The position numbers and the translations under genes are program-made. The notes beneath the pieces were generated by a model, which worked only from the letters and a program-made list of their open reading frames with translations, was not told where the DNA came from and ran no database searches. Positions 42,835 through 53,200 of a stretch of 64,000 nucleotides of DNA are shown one piece after another. The stretch is from Lentisalinibacter orientalis (GTDB taxonomy: Bacteria > Pseudomonadota > Gammaproteobacteria > Steroidobacterales > Woeseiaceae). The stretch covers positions 434,001 through 498,000 of the forward strand of contig NZ_JAPDRJ010000001.1 of NCBI RefSeq assembly GCF_040706535.1. The letters run 5' to 3'. How positions within the stretch are numbered: position 1 is the first letter of the stretch; each line of letters begins with the position of its first letter.

Positions 42835-43475
42835 GAGCCGTATTCGTAGGAGCGAGCCCGGCGACGCTGGCCGCCGTCCGGGTATTACTCGACCGCAACC
42901 ACGAGGTGGTGATCGTCGAGCACGACAGGGAGGTGATCGAGTCCCTTGATGAGCTCGACTGCGGCGTGCTGCACGGCGACGGCAGCCGCCCGGCCATCCT
43001 GAAGGAAACCGACCCGGAGAACACCGATTTCCTGTTCTGCCTCACCACCAACGACCAGACCAATATCATCGCGAGCCTCGTCGGCCGCTCCCTGGGGTTC
43101 AGTCGGGTCATCACGCGTATCGAGAACGAGGAATTCGAGCACGTGTGCCTCGAACTCGGGCTGGTGGACACCATCGTGCCGGAAGTCACCGTGGCCCGGC
43201 ATCTCGCGGACATGATGGAGGGGCGGAACCCGCTGGAGCTGTCGGCGGCACTGGGTTCGGACGCCCGGCTCGTCTCCTTCGTTCTGGGCGAGGATCACGA
43301 GGGACGCGTCCAGGACATCGACATGCCCGGCGACAGCCGCATCGTCTGCCTCTATCGGGAGGACGAACTGATCTTCGCGAAACCCGACATCGCTCTGGAA
43401 AAGGGCGACAAGATTGTGGCGCTCGCACGCACGGAAGATGCGGATGCACTCAGGGAGAAATGGTCGAAGGGCTGA
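42831..43475 (+). CDS. trkA: TrkA-type potassium uptake regulator
   Basis: A 214-residue cytosolic RCK protein. An N-terminal Rossmann (TrkA_N; RAVFVGASPATLAAVRVLLD, EVVIVEHDREVIESL) is followed by a TrkA_C domain (residues ~135-210). The glycine-rich loop is GASPAT rather than G-x-G-x-x-G, so nucleotide affinity may differ. It is a half-length, single-RCK form like KtrA. It pairs with the TrkH gene just upstream. Confidence 0.9.
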   Translation: MRAVFVGASPATLAAVRVLLDRNHEVVIVEHDREVIESLDELDCGVLHGDGSRPAILKETDPENTDFLFCLTTNDQTNIIASLVGRSLGFSRVITRIENEEFEHVCLELGLVDTIVPEVTVARHLADMMEGRNPLELSAALGSDARLVSFVLGEDHEGRVQDIDMPGDSRIVCLYREDELIFAKPDIALEKGDKIVALARTEDADALREKWSKG

Positions 43476-43553
43476 TCAGAACGCGGTCACCCGGGACCGG
43501 GTGTCGGGCATAATCGGATGAGGCATTACCCGCCGAGCGAGTAGGAGTGGACC

Positions 43554-44318
43554 ATGGCCGGAAAGTACTGGATAGCCATTGCGGCGTGCCTTTTCGCCGC
43601 GGGATGCGCGGAAGGCCCGCCCGAAGGAGACAGCATGAGCACGATAAGCGGTCAGGTCATCTACCTCGAGCGCATCGCCCTGCCGCCCGGGGCGGAAGTA
43701 ACCGTGGAGTTGCAGGACGTCTCCCGGGCCGATGCGCCGGCCGTGGTGATCTCGTCGACCCGCTTCGCCGCCGAGGGCGCACCGCCCTATCCCTTCGAAC
43801 TGACCTACGACCCGGCCGATATCGACGGACGGATGAGCTACGCCCTCCGCGCAACCATCAAGCGGGGCGACGAACTCCTGTTCACGACGGATAGCCACCA
43901 TCCCGCGTTCGCCACCGAGGAGCACGAACTGCGGTTGCGCAAGGTGGACGGCGCATCCGCGGACACCGTCGAGGCCTCTCCCGCCCTGACGGGCAGGGAC
44001 TGGATGCTGATGCGTCTCGAAGGCGAGGAGGTAGCGCCGCTCTCGGATGGCAGGCGGCCCAACCTCCACTTCGAGGCCGACCGGGTCCACGGCTTCGCGG
44101 GCTGCAATCGACTGACCGGTGGGTACCGCGCCGACGGCGCGGCGCTCGACTTCGCGCAGCTGGCGATGACACGCATGGCCTGTGCGGAAGGCATGGACCT
44201 CGAACAGCGCTTCAGCGCCGTGCTGGAGAGGGTGACGGGCTACGAACTCGCCGGGGCTCGGCTGGTGCTCAGGGACGCCGGCGGAGAGCCGCTGGCGGTA
44301 TTTGCTTCCGATAACTGA
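43554..44318 (+). CDS. YbaY-like/META-domain lipoprotein
   Basis: A 254-residue lipoprotein. Signal WIAIAACLFAAGC gives the lipobox. Residues ~30-130 match the YbaY/YscW-type beta domain (SGQVIYLERIALPPGAEVTVELQDVSRAD), and ~145-250 the META/HslJ domain (GRDWMLMRLEGEE, RVHGFAGCNRLTGGY, LAMTRMACAEGMDLEQRF). The META domain carries its conserved Cys pair. Similar fused proteins occur in proteobacteria; HslJ relatives affect stress and antibiotic tolerance. Confidence 0.85.
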   Translation: MAGKYWIAIAACLFAAGCAEGPPEGDSMSTISGQVIYLERIALPPGAEVTVELQDVSRADAPAVVISSTRFAAEGAPPYPFELTYDPADIDGRMSYALRATIKRGDELLFTTDSHHPAFATEEHELRLRKVDGASADTVEASPALTGRDWMLMRLEGEEVAPLSDGRRPNLHFEADRVHGFAGCNRLTGGYRADGAALDFAQLAMTRMACAEGMDLEQRFSAVLERVTGYELAGARLVLRDAGGEPLAVFASDN

Positions 44319-44552
44319 GACGCGCCGCGGGTATCGTCCCGGGGAAGGCCGGGAGACAAACGAGAACGGGAAGAGCGGTAATGACCGACCCCAGCGGTTC
44401 GTGCCGATCGGAACCCGCAGTTGCCCACCGCACTGGCGAACCGCCTTTCGTCATCTTCACCGCCGACTGGCAAGCCGGGCGGTTTTGGACCACACTCCGC
44501 TCTCTTCGAATATCATCGCCGGGCATATCACTACCGGCACAGGGTACGGAAC

Positions 44553-45176
44553 GTGAAGAAGATTCTCGTGGCAACGATGTGCATGCTCCTTGCAGCCTGT
44601 GCCGGGCGTCAGGTAACGACGGTCCAGCCCCTGAGCGAATCCGCCGATGCGCCCTACGCGAACGTGCTGGTCGTCTCGCTGTTCAACTCATTCGACCGGC
44701 GCCGCATTCTCGAGAGGGCCATAGTCAAGGAGCTTGGCGAGCGCGGTATCCGCGCCGTTGCGAGCACGTCACGGATGAATACGCGCACCCCGCTGACTCG
44801 GGATGCTTTCGTGGCGATGGTCGAAGAACTGGGTTCGGATGCCGTACTGGTCACGCAGCTGGTCGACGTCGAAACCGAGGGCAAGGTGAAGACGAGGCGC
44901 CCCGATGCGACCTACAACCTGGGGGCGACACGCTACTACAACGTCTGGACGGTCGAACTGACCGAATACCGGGAACCGCCTACCATCGCGACGAAGAGCG
45001 CGGTAGTGCTGGCCAGCCGAGTCTATTCGGCCGAAACGAAAGAGCCGGTGTGGGCCATCGAGTCGAAACTCACGGTCAAGAAGGATCTCGACGACCCGAT
45101 GGATTACTCCCTGATCACCGACGAGGCGAAGTCCATAGTCGGGCGTCTCGCGAGCGACGGGCTGCTGGTCAGATAG
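44553..45176 (+). CDS. Predicted lipoprotein of unknown function
   Basis: A 207-residue lipoprotein starting at GTG, then KKILVATMCMLLAAC with the lipobox. The mature protein has a repeating alpha/beta pattern (ANVLVVSLFNSFDRRRILERAIVKELGERGIRAVAST; DAFVAMVEELGSDAVLVTQLVD), close to a domain seen in several uncharacterised lipoproteins. Upstream codons in the same frame lack coding character. No neighbour clue. Confidence 0.75.
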   Translation: MKKILVATMCMLLAACAGRQVTTVQPLSESADAPYANVLVVSLFNSFDRRRILERAIVKELGERGIRAVASTSRMNTRTPLTRDAFVAMVEELGSDAVLVTQLVDVETEGKVKTRRPDATYNLGATRYYNVWTVELTEYREPPTIATKSAVVLASRVYSAETKEPVWAIESKLTVKKDLDDPMDYSLITDEAKSIVGRLASDGLLVR

Positions 45177-45405
45177 CGCGCAAAATCCAGGTGGCAGTTC
45201 CCCGCATCACCGGCACGTGGTAATTGCGGACCTCTTTACCAACCACATGCTGTTCGAGCGCCTCCCCGGCTCCCGGTTGCCCCGGCTTGAACAGAACGAC
45301 AAGAGCGCCATCTTCTCGCCTCGAGCGTTATTCAAGCCTCTGAGCTTGCGACGCACCAGGTTCGGAGTGAGGCCCTCGCGCAGGAACGCTCCATTTTCTG
45401 AAATC

Positions 45406-45479
45406 TGGAGCGGGTGAAGGGAATCGAACCCTCATTCTCAGCTTGGGAAGCTGATGTTCTACCATTGAACTACACCCGC
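45406..45479 (-). tRNA. tRNA-Gly (CCC)
   Basis: A 74-nt cloverleaf on the minus strand, GCGGGTG ... CACCCGC, T, CCA. The anticodon loop is TTCCCAA with anticodon CCC, reading GGG. T arm GGTTCGATTCC is normal and CCA is encoded. Confidence 0.95.
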
Positions 45480-45545
45480 CGCGGGCAATGCGGCTAGTCT
45501 ACTGCCCCCGCCCGACAATCCCAATAGCTGCGAGCGACCGCCGGC

Positions 45546-47609
45546 TCACTCCACGACGGCCAGCTCATCGAGCAGGTGCCCGGCACCGTACACCTTTTCG
45601 AGCGCCTCCAGCATGATAGCCGTATCGACGGCGACGGACCGGTTCAGGTCCGGATCGAACCAGAACTCACCCGCGATCGAGTGGATGTTGCCGTCGAAGG
45701 CGACACCGACCAGAGCGCCGTCCGCCGCGATGACCGGGCTGCCCGAGTTGCCGCCGGTGGTATCCGTGGTGCTGACGAAATTGAACGGCGTCCCGGGATC
45801 GAGCGCCTCGCGCGCCTTCCGCCAGCTCTCCGGCACCCGGAACGGCCGCTCGCCGGTGGCCCGCTCGAACAGGCGGCGTGTCTTGGTAAACGGGACCACG
45901 TATTCGCCCTTCTCCTCCCAGCCCTCGACCGCGCCGTAGCTCACCCGCAGCGTGAACGTGGCATCCGGGTAGATCGCGGTGCCGTAGATCCTGAATCGCG
46001 CATCCGCGATCATCTCCTGACCCCGTGTCAACGGCGCTTCGACGCGCTGCTCGTAGGCTTCGCGCAGCTCCCGGGCGGCCGGCTCGATGGCGAGAGCGAG
46101 CCGGATCATCGGGTCGTCGCTGGCCCTGACGGCCTCGATGCCGCCCTCCCAGAGTTCGCGCCGGTACTCCGCCTCGTCCAGCCGCGTGTTTTCCACGAGG
46201 TATTCAGCCAGCGCGTCCGGTGACTCGTTGGCGAGGATGGTCTTTACGTAGGAGCTGTCCGGTCCGAGCCATTCACGCATCTTCTCCAGCGAGAACGTGA
46301 GGCGCAGCTCGTCGTAGGGCTTGCTGACGGGCCGCTCGGCCAGCAGCCGCTGCTCCACCTGGGGCAGCGCGGCATCCGTGTAAGCCCGGATCCGCTGCTC
46401 GTTCGGCTTGTCGCGCTCGACCGTGCCGCGGACGATGGTCTTCGCATAGCCGAACAGGTCACCCATCAGCCCGGCGGCATTCTCGATGAACAGATGCTCC
46501 TCGTACATGTTGCGATGCGCCGCGACGGCGTCGGCGATGAGCTCCCAGGCCTTGCCGTACTCGGCCTCGTACTCCGGATTTGCCGCCACCGCTTCGCGCA
46601 GCTTGCGCTCACCGGCCGCCTTCTCCGCCATCATCTCGTCGTTCAGCAGGGCGAACAGCCGATTGCGCAGCACCTTGATGCCGTTTTCCACCAGCAGGAT
46701 GTTCTGCTGCACGGCCCGCTCGGCCTCCGGACCGGTGTGCTGCCACGCGAGCATGCGGCCGCGGAGTTCCGAGTAACGCAGCAGCCAGATCGGGTAGACG
46801 ACGTCGCGCAGCATCCTGAGTTCGGTGATGGTCATCTGACGGGACGTGCTGCCCGGATGCCCGGTGACGAAAACCGGGTCCCCGGCCTCGGGTCCGCCGC
46901 GGCGCCAAGTCAGGTAGTCCGGCGTCGACGCCGGCTCGCCGTCTTCGTAGGCGCGCAGGAAGGACATGTCGAACGACCAGCGTGGGAAATTGAAGTTGTC
47001 GGGGTCGCCACCGAAGGCGGCGATATCGAGTTCGGGGGCGAAGACGAGCCGCACGTCGTCATAGCGCCGGTAGGCGTAGATGAAATACTGGCCGCCGTTG
47101 TAGAGGGTGACGGCCTCGCAGCGCAGCGCTCCCTCGGCAGCCGACTCGCAGGCGGATTCGAGCCGGGTGAGCATGGCCTTGCGGGTCTCGTTGGCCTCTG
47201 TCTCGGACAGACCCGCGATCGCCTCCGATACCTGTTCGGTGACTTCCTCGTAGTCGACGAGCACCGAGACCTGCTGGCCGGGGCACTGCAGTTCCTCGCC
47301 GCGTTCGGCGGCCAGGAAGCCCTCGTCGGACAGGTTGCGCTCGTCGGTGCTGAGGTTGCGCACGCACCCCCAGATGCAGTGGTTGTTGGTCAGGATCAGC
47401 CCGTCCGGAGAGACGAACGAGCCGGTGCAGCCGTTCTCCAGCCGCGTCGTCGCGAGCTGCGCCCGCTCCAGCCAGGCCTCGTCGACGACGACACCGTACT
47501 TCTCCTCGACCTCGGCCGACGGAAAGTTGTCGAGCGTCCACATGCCCTCGTCGGCGAAGGCGGCGAAGGGCAACAGGAGAACACAGAAACCGAACTTGAA
47601 CTGGCGCAT
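45546..47609 (-). CDS. S46-family dipeptidyl peptidase
   Basis: A 687-residue exported serine exopeptidase of the DPP7/DPP11 family. Signal FGFCVLLLPFAAFA, then DEGMWTLDNFP. The chymotrypsin-like halves carry the catalytic His in LILTNNHCIWG and Ser in TGGNSGSPVIAADG; the Asp lies between. Specificity needs the residue that tells DPP7 from DPP11. It cleaves dipeptides in the periplasm. ATG 47609 is chosen because the signal peptide follows it; 121 upstream codons are not coding-like. Confidence 0.92.
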   Translation of the reverse strand: MRQFKFGFCVLLLPFAAFADEGMWTLDNFPSAEVEEKYGVVVDEAWLERAQLATTRLENGCTGSFVSPDGLILTNNHCIWGCVRNLSTDERNLSDEGFLAAERGEELQCPGQQVSVLVDYEEVTEQVSEAIAGLSETEANETRKAMLTRLESACESAAEGALRCEAVTLYNGGQYFIYAYRRYDDVRLVFAPELDIAAFGGDPDNFNFPRWSFDMSFLRAYEDGEPASTPDYLTWRRGGPEAGDPVFVTGHPGSTSRQMTITELRMLRDVVYPIWLLRYSELRGRMLAWQHTGPEAERAVQQNILLVENGIKVLRNRLFALLNDEMMAEKAAGERKLREAVAANPEYEAEYGKAWELIADAVAAHRNMYEEHLFIENAAGLMGDLFGYAKTIVRGTVERDKPNEQRIRAYTDAALPQVEQRLLAERPVSKPYDELRLTFSLEKMREWLGPDSSYVKTILANESPDALAEYLVENTRLDEAEYRRELWEGGIEAVRASDDPMIRLALAIEPAARELREAYEQRVEAPLTRGQEMIADARFRIYGTAIYPDATFTLRVSYGAVEGWEEKGEYVVPFTKTRRLFERATGERPFRVPESWRKAREALDPGTPFNFVSTTDTTGGNSGSPVIAADGALVGVAFDGNIHSIAGEFWFDPDLNRSVAVDTAIMLEALEKVYGAGHLLDELAVVE

Positions 47610-47832
47610 GGTGGGACTTCCGCTGAAGGGTCCGGCCATTCTAGATTCGGACACGGCGGAACGGAACCGGATCCGGCACCGGTCCGGGACCGTTGTGTCG
47701 ATCCGGTGCACCAGCGCGCTCCCGTATAATCGACTGGCAGCGCGGCCGGAATCCGTTCCGGGCAGACGCTCGAACAACGTGCAGCCACCCGATCGGGCAG
47801 GCAACCGCCACCACCCCGAATGCCGGTCACTC

Positions 47833-48465
47833 ATGGACGAAGAAGCACATCGCAAGGACTCCGCTGACGCCGGCACCGCGGTCTCCCTGCGGCCGGCCAA
47901 CCCGGACGGCAAGAGCGCGAACGGCTTCCTGCTGGACTGGTACGCGAGCGCCCCCAGGGGCGTCGTCGCCAAGCCGCGGAATCAGGTGCTGGCGGAGTTG
48001 TTCACCTCGCTGCTGGTGCTGTCGGCGAAGTTCCGCTACAAGCCGGCGGTCGGCGTCACCAACTATCTGTACCTGGTGGAAGGCGAATGGGTGCTGAGCC
48101 TGATCGCCCCCGGCGAGTGGTCGGAGGATCGAGCCGAGGCCTTCGCCGGCACCTGCGTGTTGCAGGCCGACCGCACGTGGACCATCGCGCCGTCGGAGCA
48201 GCTGGCCGGGGACACCCCGGTGGCGCAGGCGGTGGCGCGCTTCTACGAGGCCTTCGCGGCAGCCCTGGATACCGACGGCGTGCTCGAAGACGTCCTGCCC
48301 TTCTACGCGGGTCATCTCGCCTACTACCAGCGGCTGAACGCCAACGCGCTCAGCCGCTCGATACGCGCCACCGTGACCCTGGGCGACCAGCGGGAAATCC
48401 CGGCGCGGGAGTGGCGGCTGGCCCTGCCGGAGACCGCGCCGATTCGCCTGCTACGCCAGGACTAA
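47833..48465 (+). CDS. DUF2452-type protein
   Basis: A 210-residue soluble protein, no signal or TM. It has NPDGKSANGFLLDWYASAP, KPRNQVLAELFTSLLVLSAKF and YKPAVGVTNYLYLVEGEWVLSLIAPGEW, the conserved DUF2452 segments. No function known. Divergent from the S46 peptidase; a REP element (48466) immediately follows its stop. Confidence 0.7.
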   Translation: MDEEAHRKDSADAGTAVSLRPANPDGKSANGFLLDWYASAPRGVVAKPRNQVLAELFTSLLVLSAKFRYKPAVGVTNYLYLVEGEWVLSLIAPGEWSEDRAEAFAGTCVLQADRTWTIAPSEQLAGDTPVAQAVARFYEAFAAALDTDGVLEDVLPFYAGHLAYYQRLNANALSRSIRATVTLGDQREIPAREWRLALPETAPIRLLRQD

Positions 48466-48488
48466 CGTAGGAGGGCCTTCAGGCCCGA
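48466..48488 (+). repeat. REP-like element
   Basis: CGTAGGAGGGCCTTCAGG followed by CCCGA, directly abutting the stop codon of the DUF2452 gene. Same family as the REPs at 26959 and 37629. Confidence 0.7.
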
Positions 48489-48654
48489 CAGACCGCCGAC
48501 CCACAACGGCCGGCAAGGCAGACACAGCCGTACATGCCGGACGATGCCCGTTGCGTACTTATCCCGATTGCGCAAGAAGGCCGCAGGACTAACCTGTAAG
48601 CAGGAGGGCGGGCCTACTCCGAACATCGGAGCAGGCTGTTTCCGCAACACGGTA

Positions 48655-49167
48655 ATGGCTGACGTCACTGTCGGTCTGGAGTGCCCGGAACGAGGCAGAG
48701 CCGGCACTATTGGGCTGGCAGCCTCGGCGGGTGTATCGCTGCTGCTGGGGCTTCTCGTCTACCTCGTCGACCGTGACTGGGGCACCGTGCTTTTCCTCGA
48801 GGCCCTGGCCGACCGGCAGCCGGCGCTCGCGGGGGTATTCGGGCCGTCGGCCCCCTGGCTCCCCTCCCTCTTTCATGCCTACGGTTTCGCGCTGCTCATC
48901 ATCCTGATGCTGCGGCCGCGTCCCTGCGCATCCGTCTACGGCGCCTTCGGCTGGTTTCTGATTGCCGCCATCATGGAGTGGCTGCAATCCGCTCCCGCCG
49001 AGCGCCTGATCCTGGCGACGCATCGCCTCCTGACCGAGGGACCCCTGCCGGGGCCGGTCCAGGCGTACGTCGTTTACGGCCGTTTCGACGTCGGCGATCT
49101 CCTGGCAACCGCTCTGGGCTGCCTCGCCGCCGGCGTCGCGGCCCTGATTGTGGAGGTATCGAGATGA
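48655..49167 (+). CDS. VanZ-like membrane protein
   Basis: A 170-residue protein with four hydrophobic segments. The order FHAYGFALLIILML, WFLIAAIMEWLQ, and C-terminal GRFDVGDLLATALGCLAAG fits the VanZ-like fold (Glu in MEWLQ and Asp in GDLL are the conserved polar positions). The stop overlaps the next start (ATGA), so the two genes are coupled. VanZ-like proteins have an uncertain role. Confidence 0.7.
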   Translation: MADVTVGLECPERGRAGTIGLAASAGVSLLLGLLVYLVDRDWGTVLFLEALADRQPALAGVFGPSAPWLPSLFHAYGFALLIILMLRPRPCASVYGAFGWFLIAAIMEWLQSAPAERLILATHRLLTEGPLPGPVQAYVVYGRFDVGDLLATALGCLAAGVAALIVEVSR

Positions 49168-50165
49168 AAACGCTGCAAAGGCGCTGGTACCGCCTGGTCG
49201 CGGTACTCGCATTTGCCGTCCTTGGCATCGTCACGACGATTGCCACCGGCGGCGGTGGTGGTGGGGGTGGCAGCATCACGCCTCCCACCGACACAGGCCC
49301 GACGCTGACGATTACGGTGGATAACGGCGAAGCGGTGTCCACCGCGACGGTCACCGGCGTCATGATGATGTTCGACGTAAGCGAGATCAGCGACCCGCTG
49401 CTCGCCTCGACAGACGACGCAACGCTCATGCTGCAGAAAGCAGGCAGCGCGGAGAGCCGCTCCGAGGTGCCATTCAGCGACGTCGTCGAATTCTGCGCCG
49501 CGGGCGGCACCATCACGCTGTCCGGTGACGTGGCGGATCCGAACACGCTGACGGTGGGAGACACGATCACCGCGTTGTTCGAGAACTGTGACGAAAACGA
49601 CGGCTACGTCATCAACGGGGAGATCGAACTCACGATCGCCGCGATCGAGGGCGATCCGCTGACCAATGTCTTCCTCGTCACCCTGGACATGGTGCTGACC
49701 GACCTCGTGGTGACCGACGATTCCGGCGCCGCGACCGCCGACGGCGACCTGACACTTACCCTGGACAGCCTCGACTTCCCGGTGATTCTCACGGCGCTGT
49801 CCGGCAGCGAACTCCTGCTGTCGGAGACCGGCCTGAGCGTGACCTTCGAGGACTACGACCACACACTTACGGTCGACACGGGAGTCGTGCCGCAGACGTT
49901 CCTGGCAGAGGTCTTCGGCCGCATGGGCAGCAGCGCGCTGGGCGGCACGGTGGATTACGAGACGGTGGTGCCGATCCAGGCAACCGGTGACAACCCTCCG
50001 TACACGGGCGAGATTCTGATCACCGGCGCGGACCACAGCCGGGTACGCATCGTGATCGTCAGCGAGGGCGTGGTGCGCCTCGAGATCGACGAAGACGGCG
50101 ACGGCGTGGTGGACGAGTTCGTCGACACCACCTGGTGGGCGCTCGCGGGAGAGACTGCCGGCTGA
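49164..50165 (+). CDS. Exported Gly-rich linker protein, hypothetical
   Basis: A 333-residue exported protein. A hydrophobic segment LVAVLAFAVLGIVTTIATGG is followed by a run of eight glycines and then SITPPTDTG. The rest is acidic and beta-rich (TLTITVDNGEAVSTATVTG, DGDLTLTLDSLDFPVILTAL) and ends with a calcium-binding-like DEDGDGVVDEFVD. No family recognised. Coupled to the VanZ-like gene upstream. Confidence 0.65.
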   Translation: MKTLQRRWYRLVAVLAFAVLGIVTTIATGGGGGGGGSITPPTDTGPTLTITVDNGEAVSTATVTGVMMMFDVSEISDPLLASTDDATLMLQKAGSAESRSEVPFSDVVEFCAAGGTITLSGDVADPNTLTVGDTITALFENCDENDGYVINGEIELTIAAIEGDPLTNVFLVTLDMVLTDLVVTDDSGAATADGDLTLTLDSLDFPVILTALSGSELLLSETGLSVTFEDYDHTLTVDTGVVPQTFLAEVFGRMGSSALGGTVDYETVVPIQATGDNPPYTGEILITGADHSRVRIVIVSEGVVRLEIDEDGDGVVDEFVDTTWWALAGETAG

Positions 50166-50193
50166 GCCGGCACGGCTTTCCGCTCGCGAGACG

Positions 50194-50223
50194 GCTGCCC
50201 GGGCGCGTCAACGCCCGGGCAGC
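50194..50223. terminator. Bidirectional terminator hairpin
   Basis: A perfect 12-bp stem GCTGCCCGGGCG / CGCCCGGGCAGC with loop CGTCAA, between convergent stop codons at 50165 and 50233. Position and symmetry fit a shared terminator, though no T-tract is visible. Confidence 0.6.
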
Positions 50224-50232
50224 GCCGCGGAG

Positions 50233-53200
50233 TCAGGCCGCGGACGGCTCCCGGATCCGGAACAACACTGCATAGAGCAGCGGCACCACCACCAGCGTGA
50301 GCAGCGTCGCGAACGCCAGGCCGAACATGATGGTGACGGCCATGCTCTTGAAAAAGGGATCGGCCAGCAGCGGCGCCACGCCGAGTATGGTCGTGAGCGC
50401 GCCGAGGAATACCGGCCGGGCACGGGCGACGGCGGCATCGAGCACCGCCTGCTGCCCGGGTTTGCCGTCCGCGATCTCGGCGTCCGCCTGGTCCACCAGC
50501 ACGATGGAGTTCTTGACCAGCATGCCGATCAGGCTCAGGAAGCCGAGGATGGCCATGAACTCGAACGGCGTCTGGAACAGCAGCAGCCCGACGGTGACGC
50601 CGATCAGCGCCAGCGGCGCCGTCAGCCAGATCACCAGCGGCTGGCGGAAGGCGTTGAACATGACCACCACGGCCAGGATCATGGCCGCGAAACCGAACGG
50701 CGCGGAGGCGGCCAGGCCCGCGTTGGCCTCCTGGGAGGCCTGGTATTCGCCGTGCCACTCCAGGGCGTAACCGGGCGGCAGCTCGATGGCCTCGACCTGC
50801 GGGCGCAGCCGTTCCAGCACCGGCGCCCAGAGCTTGCCGGGCAGCGGGTCGGCCTGGGCCTTGATGGTGGGGAACCGGTCCACCCGCCGGATTATCGCGT
50901 CCACCCACTGGATCTCGACGTCCCGCACCAGCTGACCCACCGGCAGATAACGCCCGGCGGCCGGGCTGTAGACCTGCACATTGTCCAGCTCGTCGGGGCC
51001 GGCACGCTCGGCGAGCGGCGCCCGTGAGACGATGGGGATGAGGTCGTCGCCCTCGCGGTAGACGCCCACGGTCTCGCCCGTATAGACCCGCTGCAGGGCG
51101 GCGCTGACCTCGGTGGTGCTGACGCCCGCACGGCGAGCCGCCACCTCGTCCACCACCGGCCGCAGCACGGGCACGCGCTGGCGCCAGTCGTCCTGCACCG
51201 CCATCGTCTCCGGATCCCCCGCCATGATGGCCTTCGCCTGGTCGGCGAGCCGTCTGAGGACGTCCGGGTCGGGGCCGCGGAATGCGGCCTCGATCTTCTT
51301 GCCGCCACCGCGGCCGAGCATGAACTTCCAGACCTTGACGTCGGCATCCGGGTGGCGCGCCGTGAGTTCGTCCTGGAGTTCGCCGACCAGGCCCGGGATC
51401 ACCGAATTGTCCTCGACGTCCACCAGCAGCTGGCCGTAGCTCGAGCTCGGGTCTTCGGGGCTGTAACTCAGCATGAAGCGCAGCCCGCCCTGGCCGATGA
51501 AGCTGGTGACGTTGGTGACGCCGGGCTTCGTGCGCACGTATTCGCCGGCCGCTTTCATCTCCGCGGCCGTGGCCTCGATGTCGGTCCCCTGGGGCAGGTA
51601 CATGTCCACCACGAACTGGGGCCGCGCCGAATCGGGCATGAAGCCGGGCGGCACGTAGCCGAAGCCGACGACGGCGCCGGCCAGCAGCACGATCAGGGTG
51701 ACGCCCGACGCGGCGCGGTGACGCAGCACCGCGGTCAGCACGCCGCGGTAACGGCCGAGTATGCCGCCCTCGCCACCGTCGGCTGCCGGGTCCCTGGGCT
51801 TCACCCGCAGGAAACGCACGCACAGCAGCGGCGTGATGGTCACCGCCAGCAGCCAGGAGAGCAGCATGGAATACAGGATCACCCAGAACAGCGAGCCGGC
51901 GTATTCGCCCATATCGCTGGGCGACAGACCGATGGCGCTGAAGGCCAGGATGCCCACGGCGGTGCCGCCGAGCAGCGGCCACTGGGTGGAGCGCACCACC
52001 GCGGTGGCGGCCTCGCGCGGGTCTTCGCGCCGCTGCAGCCGCACCAGTATGCCGTCGGTGACCACGATGGCGTTGTCAACCAGCATGCCCAGCGCGATGA
52101 TGAGCGCGCCCAGCGAGATGCGCTGCATGGCGATGCCGTCCAGATTCATCGCGATCAGGGTGCCCGCCACCGTGAACAGAAGGACGGCGCCGACGATCAG
52201 CCCGCTGCGCAGCCCCATGAAGACCACCAGCACGCCGATGACGATCACGAGTGCGGCGATCAGGTTGTTCACGAAGCCGGCCACCGCCTCGCGAACCGAG
52301 TCCGACTGGAAGGAGATGACGTTGAGCTCCATGCCCACCGGCCGCAGCGACTCCAGCTCCGCGAGCCGGGCCTTCACGGCGTCGCCCATCTGCACCACGT
52401 TGCCGCCGGCAACGTTGGAGATGCCGAGCCCGATGGCCGGCCTGCCGTCGTAGCGCACGTAGGCGCTCGCCGGTTCGACGACGCCGCGCGTGACGCTGGC
52501 CACGTCGCCGAGCGTGATGATCTGCTCGCCGCTGGAAGAGCCCAGCGTAATGCTGCTGATCGCCTCGACAGAGTCCACCGGCGCCACGGGCGTGATGGCG
52601 ATGCGCTGCTCGCCCACCAGGGTATCGCCGGCAGGCATGACGACGTTCTGCGCCTGCAGCACCCGGTAGATATCCTGCAGCGGTATGCCCAGCTGCGTGG
52701 CCCTGGTGGAGGCGATCTCGACGAAGATGGCTTCCTTCGGCGCCCCCAGTGTCGCCACCCGTGCGACGCCCGGCACGAGCAGCAGCTCACGCTCGAGATC
52801 GTCCACGTAGTCGCGGATCCGGGTCAGCGAGTAGCCCTCGCCCGTGACGGCGAAGAACAGCGAGAACACGTCGCCGAAGTCGTCGTTGACGAAAGAGGGG
52901 CCTGCGCCCGGCGGCAGGCGCGACTGGGCGTCGTTCACCTTGCGCCGCAGCTTGTCCCAGATCTGTTCGAGCTCGGCGCGGGTCCTGGAGAACGCGAGCT
53001 TCATCTCGACCTTCACCAGGGAGTTCCCCATGCGCGAGACGGAGGTGACCTCCTCGACCTCCTGCAGCTGCTGCACTGCGCTCTCGATGACGTCGGTTAC
53101 CTCGTCGGCGACCTCGAGGGGAAGCGCGCCGGGATAGGCCGTCGAGATGACGGCCGTGCGGATGATGAACTCCGGGTCCTCGTAGCGGGCGAGGCCGAGG

